Assembly: GCA_937943625.1 (NCBI GenBank)
Contig: CALEAD010000025.1
Location: 1-64,000 of the forward strand
Origin: an uncultured Anaerolineae bacterium
GTDB lineage: Bacteria > Chloroflexota > Anaerolineae > Promineifilales > Promineifilaceae
Direction: 5' to 3'
DNA: 64,000 bases
In this document: positions 8,548-17,618 of the stretch, piece after piece
How positions within the stretch are numbered: position 1 is the first letter of the stretch
Layout: each line of letters opens with the position of its first letter
The notes under the pieces: generated by a model
What the model saw: only the letters and a program-made list of their open reading frames with translations
The model's database searches: none
What the model was told of the DNA's origin: nothing
Translations under genes and position numbers: made by a program

Positions 8548-10038
8548 CTAACGCTCTGTTTTTGTCTCGACTAGCGGTAGTTCGGCCGGGGGCAGTTCGG
8601 CCGGGGGAATGCTTCGTTGCTGCGCGGGTTTGTGACGTTCAAAAAGGATCTGCCAGATGGTGCGGAGAATGATTTTCAGGTCAAGCAGAATAGACCAATG
8701 TTCAGAGTACCACAGATCATATTTGGTGCGCTCTGTGATTGAGGTGTCGCCACGCAGGCCGTTTACCTGTGCCCAGCCGGTCATCCCCCCTTTTTCTTTA
8801 TGGCGCTCCATGTAGCGGGGCACAATGCGGCGGAATTGCTCAACGTAGTGTGCTTGCTCTGGGCGTGGCCCAACCAGACTCATTTCACCCAAAAAGACGT
8901 TGATCAGGTTGGGCAGTTCGTCAATTTCTACCTTGCGCAGTAATGATCCCAGGCGTGTCTGGCGCGGATCGTTGGTTTTGGTCCAACCGGGGCCATCTTT
9001 TTCGGCATCGCGGCGCATCGAGCGAAATTTGATGAGCAGAAAGGGTTTGCCGTCTAACCCCATGCGCTCCTGAATGAAAAAGGCGGGGCCAGGGGATTCT
9101 AGCTTGATGGCGATGGCAACCAGCAGCATGAGGGGGGAGAGAAAGATGAGGCCGATGAGTGAACCAATCAAATCCATCAACCGCTTGAAGATGAGCAGAT
9201 AGCCGCGCATGGCAAAATCGCGCACGGAAAGCAGCGGCAGGCCGCCCAGGTCATCTATGCCAGCCTCAGAGGTGATAAACTGGAAGATGTCAGGGAAGAC
9301 TTTGATGGAAACACGGCCGCGTTCGCAGTAAGAGATGACGTTCATGGTTTCGCGGTGGCCACGTTCGGGCATGGCAATGATGACTTCGGCGATTTTGTGC
9401 GCCGGGATGAGTTGGGGCAGGTCTTCGGGTGTGCCCAGGACGGGAATGCCGAGGATTTCGCGCACGGCCGTTTCCTTATCTTCGGCTACCACACCCACCA
9501 GGTCATAGCCTAGCTGCGGTGACCACAAAATGCGCTGTAAGATGATACGCGCTGTGTCGCCGGTGCCGACGACGAGCAGCCGGTCTGTGCCCAATCCGCG
9601 CTGGCGCAGGGTGTTGCGTACCAGACTTTGCACACCCCGGTTGGTGATAAGTAAGAAAATGGTAAACAGCCAGCTATAAAAAATGATACCGCGCGGAAAA
9701 TTCATGTATGCGGCTTCGTTTTTGAAGAATAGCGTGGTCAGGGCAATGGCAATCAGTGTGCCTAGCGTCACGCTGGCCGTGACGCGATATAACTGGTCTA
9801 CGCGCGAGGCAGCGCGCGGAATGTAGTATTGCCGCGCCAGGAACAAGACGCTAATGACGGAAAAGCTGTGCAAGGCCAGCAGGGGGATATAGCGCCCCAG
9901 TGGCTCCACTGTCACCTGGTCTGGCCAGGCAATCATCAGGCGCAAATAGTAGGCCAGCACAAAGGCAACGGCCGTTAGCAAAACGTCAGAGAAAAAAAGT
10001 GCAATTGTGTAGATAGTGCGGGTTCGTTGCGTGGTCAT
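8548..10038 (-). CDS. Undecaprenyl-phosphate sugar phosphotransferase (polyprenyl glycosylphosphotransferase)
   Basis: WcaJ/PssY-type priming enzyme that transfers a sugar-1-phosphate from a UDP-sugar to undecaprenyl phosphate, starting exopolysaccharide or cell-wall glycan synthesis at the membrane. The 496 residues comprise four or five N-terminal membrane helices (about 10-115), a Rossmann-like CoA-binding domain (about 150-270, RLLVVGTGDTARII) and a catalytic domain from about 280. That domain holds a membrane segment (LIGLIFLSPLMLLVAI), then LIKFRSMRRDAE, RKVEIDELPNLINV, GEMSLVGPRPE and GMTGWAQVNGLRGDTS. The C-terminus carries a small repeat, PPAELPPAELP, from a 15-bp DNA duplication. 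The sugar specificity cannot be read. It stands alone, with no other glycosyltransferase nearby. Confidence 0.9.
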   Translation of the reverse strand: MTTQRTRTIYTIALFFSDVLLTAVAFVLAYYLRLMIAWPDQVTVEPLGRYIPLLALHSFSVISVLFLARQYYIPRAASRVDQLYRVTASVTLGTLIAIALTTLFFKNEAAYMNFPRGIIFYSWLFTIFLLITNRGVQSLVRNTLRQRGLGTDRLLVVGTGDTARIILQRILWSPQLGYDLVGVVAEDKETAVREILGIPVLGTPEDLPQLIPAHKIAEVIIAMPERGHRETMNVISYCERGRVSIKVFPDIFQFITSEAGIDDLGGLPLLSVRDFAMRGYLLIFKRLMDLIGSLIGLIFLSPLMLLVAIAIKLESPGPAFFIQERMGLDGKPFLLIKFRSMRRDAEKDGPGWTKTNDPRQTRLGSLLRKVEIDELPNLINVFLGEMSLVGPRPEQAHYVEQFRRIVPRYMERHKEKGGMTGWAQVNGLRGDTSITERTKYDLWYSEHWSILLDLKIILRTIWQILFERHKPAQQRSIPPAELPPAELPLVETKTER

Positions 10039-10154
10039 CGTTTGCCTCAGACAGCCAGACGCAGCACAAAACCTGCGTGCCGTGATGCAGGGGAGTAGCT
10101 GCAGGGAGTTTTCTGCGCTACGAATGGCAGATTACCATGATGCGTACACGGGTA

Positions 10155-10182
10155 ATTGTAACAAAGCGTCTTTGCATAACAA
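10155..10182 (-). promoter_or_regulatory. Probable promoter of the sugar phosphotransferase gene
   Basis: Minus-strand -35 TTGTTA (10177-10182), 16-nt spacer and -10 TACAAT (10155-10160), about 115 nt upstream of the start codon. Confidence 0.45.
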
Positions 10183-10282
10183 GCCGGCAAAACCACGCCC
10201 ATCCCGCGTTCAGTTGCTTCTTACCCTACGCCAAAGCCAGGTTAAGAAAGTGGCGTATACTGCTTGATATAAGGATGTGGTT

Positions 10283-11485
10283 ATGAAATCTCGGATGCCC
10301 CTATTTTTACTCATTATTTTCACGCTGATAGGTTTTAATGCAGGCTACGTCCTGGCGCAGTCTCCTGTAGCGCCCGTACAGCTTTTTGATTTCTGGCACA
10401 GCAGCGGCCGTTACCGGGCACTGACGCCGGTTACGGAGGTGTGGGACCTGATCCACTTGCGTTATTACCAGCAGCCAGTCTCAGAAGAGGCGCTGATTGA
10501 TGGCGCCATTGAAGGAATGCTGGCTGCCCTGGAGGATGAATACTCGCGCTATCTTTCGCCAGAGGCCGAAGCTGCTGCCCGCGCCAGTATGCAGGGGGAA
10601 TTCCAGGGCATTGGCGCTGAGGTGGAGAGCATTAATGGCAACATCACCATTGTTTCGCCCATTGATGGCTCACCGGCGCAGGTGGCTGGCTTGCAGCCAG
10701 GGGATATTCTGCGCCAGGCGGATGGCGTAGAGCTGACGGGGATGGCCATTCAGGAGGCGGCGGCGCTGGTGCGGGGGCCGGCCGGTACGGCCGTTACCTT
10801 GCTGGTTGAGCGTGGCGGCGAGACTTTTACCCTGACGATTGTGCGCGGCGTGATTCGCCTTTCCAGCGTGCGCGGCGAAATACTGCCCGAAGGCATTGCT
10901 TACGTGCGTCTCAGCCAGTTTGGTGACCGATCGCCGCAGGAGCTAGAAGCGCTGCTGACTGATTTGCTGGCGGAGCAGCCCAAAGGGCTGATTTTTGACC
11001 TGCGCCGTAACCCCGGTGGTTCGCTTACTTCTGTGGTAGAGGTGGCTGACCTCTTTTTGCCGCAGGGCACGGTGCTGATCGAACAGTTTGGCAACGGCCG
11101 TGAAGAGGTGTTTTCCAGCACAGATAACGGGATTGCCCAGGATATTCCCCTGGTGGTGCTGATTGACGAGGGAAGCGCCAGTGCCTCTGAAGTGCTGGCC
11201 GGGGCCATTCGTGACCAGGGGCGCGGCGTGCTGTTGGGGCAGCCCACGTTTGGCAAAGGCACGGTGCAGACGTGGCAATCGCTGAGCAATGGCGGCGGCG
11301 TGCGCCTGACCATTGCCCGCTGGCTGACGCCGGGGCAAACCTGGGTGCACAATACCGGCCTGGAGCCTGATATTGTGGTGGCGCAGCCGGAACTGGGAGA
11401 AGGTGAGGAATTTGTAGACGTGCAGCTACAAACGGCCATTGCCTATCTGCTTGGCCAACCCATCGTTGGGGCGTCGGGGGGGTAA
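10283..11485 (+). CDS. Carboxy-terminal processing protease, S41 family
   Basis: CtpA/Prc-type serine protease acting outside the cytoplasmic membrane. It has an N-terminal signal sequence or anchor (MKSRMPLFLLIIFTLIGFNA, with a plausible cut after YVLA), a PDZ domain at about 95-185 and the S41 domain at about 190-370. Catalytic residues are the Ser in DEGSASASE near 300 and the Lys in TFGKGTVQ near 325. The 400-residue length is normal. The ATG at 10283 is chosen because AAGGA lies 7 nt before it. The in-frame GTG at 10277 is only one base from that site. Substrates are unknown. It converges on recN with a 29-nt gap and no visible terminator. Confidence 0.93.
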   Translation: MKSRMPLFLLIIFTLIGFNAGYVLAQSPVAPVQLFDFWHSSGRYRALTPVTEVWDLIHLRYYQQPVSEEALIDGAIEGMLAALEDEYSRYLSPEAEAAARASMQGEFQGIGAEVESINGNITIVSPIDGSPAQVAGLQPGDILRQADGVELTGMAIQEAAALVRGPAGTAVTLLVERGGETFTLTIVRGVIRLSSVRGEILPEGIAYVRLSQFGDRSPQELEALLTDLLAEQPKGLIFDLRRNPGGSLTSVVEVADLFLPQGTVLIEQFGNGREEVFSSTDNGIAQDIPLVVLIDEGSASASEVLAGAIRDQGRGVLLGQPTFGKGTVQTWQSLSNGGGVRLTIARWLTPGQTWVHNTGLEPDIVVAQPELGEGEEFVDVQLQTAIAYLLGQPIVGASGG

Positions 11486-11514
11486 GTAGGAGGATGCGTT
11501 TCGGGCGCTGCCGC

Positions 11515-13281
11515 TTAGGCGCGCATGCCCGGCAGCGGTAGGCGGCCCGCTTTGGCCTGCGCGGCCTGCTCCAGAATGGCGGCGGCGCCGTTGCGCGCGT
11601 GCTCCCCTTGCGTGCCCAGCATGGCCGCCAATTCGTTGATACGGCCGTTGCGGTCTAGCTGCTGCACGTGGGTGAGGGTACGGCCGTTCACCACGCCCTT
11701 GCTCACGTGAAAATGGCAGTCGCCATAGCCGGCCAACTGGGGCAGGTGCGTCACCACAATCACCTGATGTTGGCCAACGGCCGTTAGCCCCCACAGCTTG
11801 CGCCCCACAATATCTCCCACGCGCCCGCCAATTCCCTGGTCAATCTCGTCAAAAATCAGCGTGGGCGTGGCGTCAACCTGCGCCAACGCTGTTTTTAGCG
11901 CCAGCATCAGCCGCGCTGTTTCGCCACCGCTGGCCACCTTTGCCATTGGTTTTAGCGGCTCGCCAGGGTTGGTTGAGATTAGAAACTCCACACGGTCAAT
12001 ACCCGTCTGGTCAAATGCCAGCCGCTCTGCGCCCACATAGGCCCCCTGCGCGTCTGGCACGTGCGTAAAGCTCACCTCAAAGCGCGCGCCCTCCATCTTC
12101 AGGTCGGCCAACTGATGCACCACCATGCGCGCTAATTTTTCCCCGGCCTGTCGCCGCTGCTGCGAAAGCGCTTGCGCCAGGCTGCCAATTTGGCGCAACA
12201 TTTGTTCTTGCTCTTTTTCCAGTGCGGTGATGCGCTCTTCGCTGTGTGTAATTTGCTCAAGCTCGGCGGCTGCCTTGTCGCGCAGCGCCAGAATGGCGGG
12301 GATGTCTGGCCCATATTTGCGTTTGAGCAGGTGAATAAGCTCCAGGCGCTCTTCGACCTGATTCAGCCGTTCCGGGTTAAATTCCAGCGTTTCCAGGTAT
12401 GCTTGCAGTTCTGCCGCCAATTCGCCAAGCTGAAAGGCCAGCCCTTGCAGCAGTTCCAGGCGGGGCTGTTGGCTGGCATCCAGGCGCGCCAGCAACCCCA
12501 AGGCGCGCTCTACCTGACCAAGCTGGTCGAGCACGGCCGGCGCCTCCTCGGCAATGCCGTTGCTGAGCAGGGCAGCAGCTTCGGTGGCGGCGCGGGTGAG
12601 CTGCTCAGCGTTGGCCAGCCGTTCACGTTCGGTGCGTAGCTCCTCTTCTTCTTCGGGGCGCAGGTGGGCGGCGTCTATTTCTTGTACCTGAAAAGCGAGC
12701 ATGTCCTGGCGCTGCGCCAGGGCGCGCTCATCTTGCCGCAGGGCGCGCAGTTCGCGTTGCAGTTGGTGCAGGTTGCTTACTTCAGCAGCCAGGGCGCGCT
12801 GCGTGGGTTGCAGGTTGGCGTAGGCGTCTAGCAGGGGCAGGTGGCTACGCGGGTGCAGCAAGGAGAGGTGTTCCCCCTGGCCATGAATGTCTACCAGGGG
12901 GGCGGCGATTTCGCGCAGCAGGTTGAGGCTGACAGTACGGCCGTTGACGCGGGCAAAGCTACGGCCGTTGGCGCGCAGCTCACGTGAAAGGGTGAGGGTT
13001 TGCCCATCCTGCTCGTTGTCCAGCCCTTCGGTTTCTAGCAGGGGGGCAAGCTGTTGTTGCAGGGTGGGGGAGAGGGTGAAGATGGCCTCGACAACGGCCG
13101 TGTCGCAGCCTGCGCGCACCATGGTCGTGTCGGCGCGCCCGCCCAACACCAGCATCATCGCATCGAGAATAATGGACTTGCCGGCCCCGGTTTCACCCGT
13201 TAGCACGTTAAAGCCCGGCGCAAATTGCAGCCGCAGCGTGTCTATGATGGCAAAGTCTTGAATGCTTAACTCCGTTAACAT
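11515..13281 (-). CDS. recN: DNA repair protein RecN
   Basis: RecN is an SMC-like ATPase that acts at DNA double-strand breaks. The 588-residue protein has Walker A GETGAGKS at 29-36, two coiled-coil arms with a central hinge, the ABC signature VASGGETARLML at about 450 and Walker B PTLIFDEIDQGIGG at about 480. The C-terminal region has VVTHLPQLA. The ATG at 13281 gives the family N-terminus (MLTELSIQDFAIIDTL). An upstream TTG at 13293 would add four residues. The coiled-coil part is Gln/Leu/Glu-rich. Convergent with the S41 protease. Confidence 0.96.
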   Translation of the reverse strand: MLTELSIQDFAIIDTLRLQFAPGFNVLTGETGAGKSIILDAMMLVLGGRADTTMVRAGCDTAVVEAIFTLSPTLQQQLAPLLETEGLDNEQDGQTLTLSRELRANGRSFARVNGRTVSLNLLREIAAPLVDIHGQGEHLSLLHPRSHLPLLDAYANLQPTQRALAAEVSNLHQLQRELRALRQDERALAQRQDMLAFQVQEIDAAHLRPEEEEELRTERERLANAEQLTRAATEAAALLSNGIAEEAPAVLDQLGQVERALGLLARLDASQQPRLELLQGLAFQLGELAAELQAYLETLEFNPERLNQVEERLELIHLLKRKYGPDIPAILALRDKAAAELEQITHSEERITALEKEQEQMLRQIGSLAQALSQQRRQAGEKLARMVVHQLADLKMEGARFEVSFTHVPDAQGAYVGAERLAFDQTGIDRVEFLISTNPGEPLKPMAKVASGGETARLMLALKTALAQVDATPTLIFDEIDQGIGGRVGDIVGRKLWGLTAVGQHQVIVVTHLPQLAGYGDCHFHVSKGVVNGRTLTHVQQLDRNGRINELAAMLGTQGEHARNGAAAILEQAAQAKAGRLPLPGMRA

Positions 13282-13328
13282 AACAGCACCCAACAGCGAG
13301 CGGGATTCGTGATTAAAGCATGGAATGT

Positions 13329-13360
13329 TGGTCAGCCGGTCGGTGGTCAGCGGTCATTTA
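13329..13360. repeat. Short GGTCAGCGGTC-type repeat fragment
   Basis: The words GGTCAGCCGGTCGG and GGTCAGCGGTCA recall the arm units of the intergenic repeat family seen in full at 44446-44588. No terminal inverted repeats are visible here, so it is probably a fragment. Confidence 0.4.
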
Positions 13361-13377
13361 TGCCAAAGGCCGATTAC

Positions 13378-14289
13378 TCATTTCATCTGGTAAAAGGCGG
13401 CGCTAGAGGCAATGAAGGTATAAATGCCGGGTACAATCAGGCCAAACAGGCTGCCGAGGCTGCCAAATAGCAGGCCAATCAGCGCCGGCGCGGCGGCAAA
13501 CAAGCCGCCGATTACCACCGACGCAGCGACCAGGTGGGGCAGATAACGGCCGCGTCGTCGCCCCACCGCCTGTTTTGTCAGCCGCCCAATCAGGCTACCC
13601 ACGGCCCCACCAATAAAGAAGATGAGTAGGATGAAGAAGAAGCCACCGCCAATCAGGCTTAGCAAAAAGCCTACTAGCAGGCTGAGCGGCAGAGAGACGA
13701 GCAGCGCAACCACGTAGTCTAGCGGCGTGGCGTTGAAGAAAGCGTCTTCAGCTTCGCGGATGCACTCCGGGCAGCGATAGCCAACGGGGGTCTTTTTGGC
13801 GCACTGAGTGCAGATGGGCTTGTCGCAGGTGTAGCAGCGCAGGCCCGTTTTGCGACTGGGATGGCGATAGCAGGTTAGTTCAACGTGGTCGTGGCGAGGG
13901 TCTACGGGCGGGAACGGCAGGTCAACGGCCGTTTCTGCCACCAGCTCCTCTGCCTCTTGTTCCTTTGTGGGCGACTCTTCTGCTTTGACGGGCGTCACCA
14001 GCGCTGCTGCTGCCAGGCGCACTTCTTCCGATACAGGCTCGCCGCGCAGGGTGGCCAGCCCTACCAGCGCCAGCGGATTTTCCGGCTCTAACGCCAGCAC
14101 GCGCTCATAGGCTTCCTCGCGTTTGCGCGGGTCTGGGTTGAGCTGCGCCACGCCCAGCCACCCTTCCACCTCGTTGGGTGCTTCTTCGACAATTTGCTGA
14201 TATAGGGTCAGGGCCGCAGCCAGTTTGCCGTTTTCGGCCGTTTTGCTTGCCTGCGCCAGGAGGGTACGTAATCTTGGTTCGCTTATCAT
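13378..14289 (-). CDS. TPR and B-box-type zinc-finger membrane protein
   Basis: Membrane protein of unknown function, 303 residues. The N-terminus (about 1-85) is a short TPR-like helical repeat region (GKLAAALTLYQQIVEEAPNE, then ALEPENPLALVGLATLRG). A charged linker follows. A B-box or zinc-ribbon-like module at about 140-180 carries CYRHPSRKTGLRC, CYTCDKPICTQC and CPEC. The C-terminal 120 residues form three or four hydrophobic helices rich in Gly, Leu, Val and Phe. Similar B-box proteins with C-terminal helices are usually annotated only as hypothetical or rhomboid-associated proteins. No rhomboid catalytic GxSG/H pair is visible. The start at 14289 is the only in-frame one near the repeat upstream. 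Confidence 0.8.
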   Translation of the reverse strand: MISEPRLRTLLAQASKTAENGKLAAALTLYQQIVEEAPNEVEGWLGVAQLNPDPRKREEAYERVLALEPENPLALVGLATLRGEPVSEEVRLAAAALVTPVKAEESPTKEQEAEELVAETAVDLPFPPVDPRHDHVELTCYRHPSRKTGLRCYTCDKPICTQCAKKTPVGYRCPECIREAEDAFFNATPLDYVVALLVSLPLSLLVGFLLSLIGGGFFFILLIFFIGGAVGSLIGRLTKQAVGRRRGRYLPHLVAASVVIGGLFAAAPALIGLLFGSLGSLFGLIVPGIYTFIASSAAFYQMK

Positions 14290-14329
14290 GGTTTAGCTCT
14301 TAGTGGTTAGCGAAAAGCGGCCTGGTTCA

Positions 14330-14436
14330 TAAACGGTGCTTTACAAATTTCTGACCGCAGACGGCTGCCCGCAGACGGCCCATCAGTGGCAATATCACGG
14401 TCTGCGGTCGGCGATCAAACGGTAAAGATCGCTTGC
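14330..14436. repeat. Intergenic MITE/REP-like repeat copy
   Basis: Begins CCTGGTTCATAAACGGTGC, continues with TTTACAAATTTCTGACCGCA, and contains CAGACGG words opposed by CGGTCTGCGGTCGG, so it can fold back on itself. The left part matches the copy at 44446. It lies between the B-box gene and nadK. Confidence 0.6.
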
Positions 14437-14476
14437 TCCCTGCCCGAAAAGCGAATGGCCAGCGGCCAACGGCTTT

Positions 14477-15313
14477 TTAATCTATTTGCTGCCGCGCATG
14501 CCCCAGGCGGCGCATCAGTCGCCGATAAAAGTAACCGGAGCTTTCTACGCGGACAAAGGAACAATAATGGTCATGCTTGCGCACAATGACTTTATCACCA
14601 TCCTCCATAGAAATCCCGTCCTGCCCATCGGCCATTAAGGATGCCTCGTGGTCCATTTGCACCTCAATGGCGATTTCTGCTTCTTCGTGCAGCACCAGGG
14701 CCCGGTCTAGGCTGAGGTGGGCGGCAACGGGCACGACAACGAAGTTTTGCAGTTGTGGCGGCAGCAGCGGCCCACCCGCCGCCATCGAATAGGCGGTGGA
14801 ACCGGTGGGCGTGGCCACAATCAGGGCGTCGGCGGTGTAGCGGGTGACGTGGTCGCCATCTACGTACAGGGTCAGGCGCAGCACGCGCGCCTGCCGCCCG
14901 CGCCCCACGACGATGTCGTTGAGCGCGGTAAGGGTGTTCAGGATACGGCCGTTGCGCTCTAACGCTGCGTATAACATCAGCCGCCGCTCCAGCCAATACT
15001 CCCCGCGCAGCACCTTGCCCAGCTTTTCTTGCCAGTTGTCTAGCTGCGCTTCGCTGAGAAAGCCCACGCGCCCCATGTTGATGCCAAAAATGGGCACGCC
15101 ATGTGGTACACTCAGACGGGCCGCGCGCAGGGTGGAGCCATCCCCGCCCAGCACAATCAGCAAGTTGAACTGCCCCATGTTGCCGTTCACCGCTTCTTCG
15201 TCCCAGGTGGAACCGGCCCAGGCAGCGATCCCTTGCGCCGCCAGCCAGGCCTGAATTTCACGCGCCATGCTGGCCGTTTCGGGGATGCGGGGTTGGTGCA
15301 GAATGCCGATCAT
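14477..15313 (-). CDS. nadK: NAD kinase
   Basis: Phosphorylates NAD to NADP in the cytoplasm. The 278-residue protein shows the family hallmarks: GGDGS at 56-60, NMGRVGFL at 79-86, NDIV at 132-135 and TPTGSTAYS at 168-176, followed by GGPLL. The last part forms the beta-sandwich domain. It lies 31 nt after hisS on the same strand and probably shares its promoter. Confidence 0.96.
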   Translation of the reverse strand: MIGILHQPRIPETASMAREIQAWLAAQGIAAWAGSTWDEEAVNGNMGQFNLLIVLGGDGSTLRAARLSVPHGVPIFGINMGRVGFLSEAQLDNWQEKLGKVLRGEYWLERRLMLYAALERNGRILNTLTALNDIVVGRGRQARVLRLTLYVDGDHVTRYTADALIVATPTGSTAYSMAAGGPLLPPQLQNFVVVPVAAHLSLDRALVLHEEAEIAIEVQMDHEASLMADGQDGISMEDGDKVIVRKHDHYCSFVRVESSGYFYRRLMRRLGHARQQID

Positions 15314-15344
15314 AGAGATGGAAGATTGGAGAGTAATTCAATTG

Positions 15345-16628
15345 CTAAGTACCAGTTCCTGCTCGCTCATTCAGCCAGGCTGCCAGTTCTGCCTGGGGGA
15401 GTTCTAGCTGATCGCCGCCCTGCAACGGCCGTACGGTGACCATGCCCCACTCCACCTCCGACTCGCCCAAGATCAGGGCGTAGCGCACAGCATACTTGTT
15501 TGCCTCGCGCATCTGGCTCTTCAGGCTGCGCTTTTCGCGCGCAAAGGCCAGGCGCGCGCCAATGCCCGCCTGCCGCAGCTGGTAGGTCAGTTTGACAGCG
15601 GCCGTTTTTGTTTTGCCACCAAAGTGCAGCAGCATCACCTGAGGCTGAGGCGCTGGGGGAGGAGCAATACCCTGCTCTTGCAGCCCCAGCACAATGCGCT
15701 CGATGCCGCTGCCAAAACCCACCCCCGGTGTAGGTGGCCCGCCGATGGCTTCGGCCAGCCCATCATAGCGCCCGCCCCCGCAAACGGCCGCTTGCGCGCC
15801 AATGCCCTCGGCCCAGACCTCGAACACCGTTTTGGTGTAATAATCAATGCCGCGCACCAGACGGAAATTGATGGTATAGCTTTGCCCCAACGCCTCCAGC
15901 ATGGCGCGCAGTTCGCGAAAGTGGTCGGCGCAATCGGCGCACAAGTAGTCAATGATGTGCGGCGCTTTCAGCAACAGCGCATCCATCCCTGGCTCTTTGC
16001 TGTCTAGCACACGCAGCGGGTTGCGGCTCAGCCGTTCCTGGTCAATGGGGGCCAACCTGCCAGCCTGTGCTGCCAGGTAACTTTTAAGCTGCTCCATGTA
16101 CAGTGGCTTGCAGGCAGGGCAGCCGGTGCTGTTAAGCTGAAAGGTCAGCCCTTTGTACCCCAGCGCGCGATAGAGGTTCATAGCCAGCATCATCACCTCC
16201 AGGTCAGCGGCCGGGTCCGTCTCGCCCAAGATTTCGGCGTCGAACTGGCTGTGCTGGCGATAGCGTCCTGCTTGCGGCCGTTCGCGGCGAAAGATAGGAC
16301 CTATTGTAAAAAGCTTCACCGGCTGCGGCCAATTGGTCAGCCCATTTTCAATGTAGGCGCGCACCAATCCGGCAGTAAACTCCGGGCGTAGCGTGATGCT
16401 TTCTCCGTCTGGCTCCTCAATGGTGTACATTTCTTTTTGCACAAACACATCAGAGGCTTCACCCATGCCGCGCGCAAAGAGGTGGGTAAATTCTAAAACA
16501 GGCACATCCAGGCGCTGAAAGCCATACTGCTGCGCCATGCGCGTGCCGGTGGCAATGATCCAATCCCAATAGCGCCGGTCATCTGGCAACACATCTTGCA
16601 TTCCCTTGGGGCGTTGAATGGCGGTCAA
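15345..16628 (-). CDS. hisS: Histidine--tRNA ligase
   Basis: Class II aminoacyl-tRNA synthetase, 427 residues. Motif 1 lies in the N-terminal region (GMQDVLPDD onward). Motif 2 is seen as TLRPEFT and FRRERPQAGRYRQ near 77-125. The histidine-specific LVRGIDYYTKTVFEV is near 260-275, and motif 3 is in GGRYDGL and GFGSGIERI. The last 95 residues are the anticodon-binding domain (VMLLHFG onward). Two CxxC pairs (CPACKPL and CADCADHF) in the insertion domain could bind zinc, which is not universal in HisRS. First gene of a probable hisS-nadK operon. Confidence 0.97.
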   Translation of the reverse strand: MTAIQRPKGMQDVLPDDRRYWDWIIATGTRMAQQYGFQRLDVPVLEFTHLFARGMGEASDVFVQKEMYTIEEPDGESITLRPEFTAGLVRAYIENGLTNWPQPVKLFTIGPIFRRERPQAGRYRQHSQFDAEILGETDPAADLEVMMLAMNLYRALGYKGLTFQLNSTGCPACKPLYMEQLKSYLAAQAGRLAPIDQERLSRNPLRVLDSKEPGMDALLLKAPHIIDYLCADCADHFRELRAMLEALGQSYTINFRLVRGIDYYTKTVFEVWAEGIGAQAAVCGGGRYDGLAEAIGGPPTPGVGFGSGIERIVLGLQEQGIAPPPAPQPQVMLLHFGGKTKTAAVKLTYQLRQAGIGARLAFAREKRSLKSQMREANKYAVRYALILGESEVEWGMVTVRPLQGGDQLELPQAELAAWLNERAGTGT

Positions 16629-16733
16629 GTTGGTCTCCTCTAAACGTGTAGCCCAGGTTACTAGCCGGGGTTACGCAGAAATGTAATCAGGTGTGGCTCT
16701 CCGTAATACTGTCTTACGTGAATAGATGCTCCT

Positions 16734-16761
16734 ATTATACCTTTATGGGGAAGAATGGCAG
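16734..16761 (-). promoter_or_regulatory. Probable hisS promoter
   Basis: Minus-strand -35 CTGCCA (16756-16761), 16-nt spacer and a perfect -10 TATAAT (16734-16739), about 100 nt before hisS. No T-box specifier structure was recognised in the leader. Confidence 0.5.
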
Positions 16762-16778
16762 GATATTTTCTCAATAGC

Positions 16779-16935
16779 CAGCAATTGGGCATGGTTCATA
16801 ACGCTCTGGCGAGATGTCTGACAATTTTTTGACTGCCGACGACTGACGACCGACCGCACCACTGGAGGGATTGGGGGGTCTGTTGTTGGCAGTTGGCCGT
16901 CACGGGTCACCTCATTGACCATGTTCAAATTGCTG
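16779..16935. repeat. Intergenic MITE/REP-like repeat copy with paired ends
   Basis: Outer ends CAGCAATT (16779-16786) and AATTGCTG (16928-16935) are perfect inverted repeats. Inside them are GGCATGGTTCA on the left and GACCATGTTC on the right. The interior has GACTGCCGACGACTG and GACCGACCGC words. It accounts for most of the gap 16629-17046. Confidence 0.7.
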
Positions 16936-17046
16936 GGCAAGAACTGGCGGGGGCCTCTGAGAGTGCCCACCGGTGGCCCGCCAGGAAACCGGCCACAAGC
17001 GTCACCACGTGGATGGAAATAAAGTGGGGAGAATTGGATGGGGCTA

Positions 17047-17565
17047 TTACGCCAGGCGCTGGTAGCACGCTTCTTGCAGGCCGCAGCGGGCGCAGCGTCG
17101 CCAGTCGTTGTGGTCGCGGTCGGCGTTGCTGGCGTACATGACGGCGCGCATTTCTGCCAGCAGGTCGAGTAAATCCTCTTCCATTTCCTGGGTGTAATCT
17201 ACGGCAAAGGCCACGTCGTGATATTGCAAAATGCCGTAGGGTGGGCGTGTGCCATAGGTGCGTTCTACCAGCAGGCAGTAGGCGGCAAGTTGCAGGACGT
17301 GCCCTTCGTGGGGTGCAGGTGGGGCATCCGTGGTTTTTAGCTCTACGGGGATGATGTGGCCGTTGGCCTGCTGTACCAGGTAGTCTGGCTTGCCTACCAG
17401 GCGCAGGTCGCGGGCGTACAGGGGGGTGTCGTTGGCGAACCAGGTGCCATCGTCGGCGTAGATGACGCTGCCAGGAGGCAGCCCAGCCTGCGCGCGCAGG
17501 CGACGCGCCCACCAGCTAACCACCAGGGTGAGCAGCAAGAGGAGGGCAATAAGGGGGAGGTTCAT
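17047..17565 (-). CDS. Membrane-anchored Cas4-like nuclease, C-terminal catalytic half
   Basis: The 172-residue protein starts with a membrane helix (MNLPLIALLLLLTLVVSWWA) followed by a PD-(D/E)xK nuclease half. GKPDYLV gives the metal-binding Asp, PVELKTT the ExK motif and QLAAYCLL the QxxxY motif of RecB/Cas4 nucleases. Near the C-terminus, CARCGLQEAC supplies three cysteines in the spacing of a Cas4-type iron-sulfur site. The missing first Cys and motif-I His are in the gene just upstream (17619-17864). The two frames differ and are separated by 53 nt, so this is a two-gene nuclease or a recently broken single gene. No cas1, cas2 or CRISPR array is in the window, so an adaptation role is not supported. 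A DNA repair or uptake role is possible. Confidence 0.75.
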   Translation of the reverse strand: MNLPLIALLLLLTLVVSWWARRLRAQAGLPPGSVIYADDGTWFANDTPLYARDLRLVGKPDYLVQQANGHIIPVELKTTDAPPAPHEGHVLQLAAYCLLVERTYGTRPPYGILQYHDVAFAVDYTQEMEEDLLDLLAEMRAVMYASNADRDHNDWRRCARCGLQEACYQRLA

Positions 17566-17618
17566 GGTAATGGGTGGTGGGGAGTGAATTACTGGCCACG
17601 CTTCACTCTCCCTATACT

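Noticed and set aside
10239-10261. Promoter for the S41 protease
   Set aside because: A TATACT box is present near 10256 but no acceptable -35 box lies 15-19 nt upstream.
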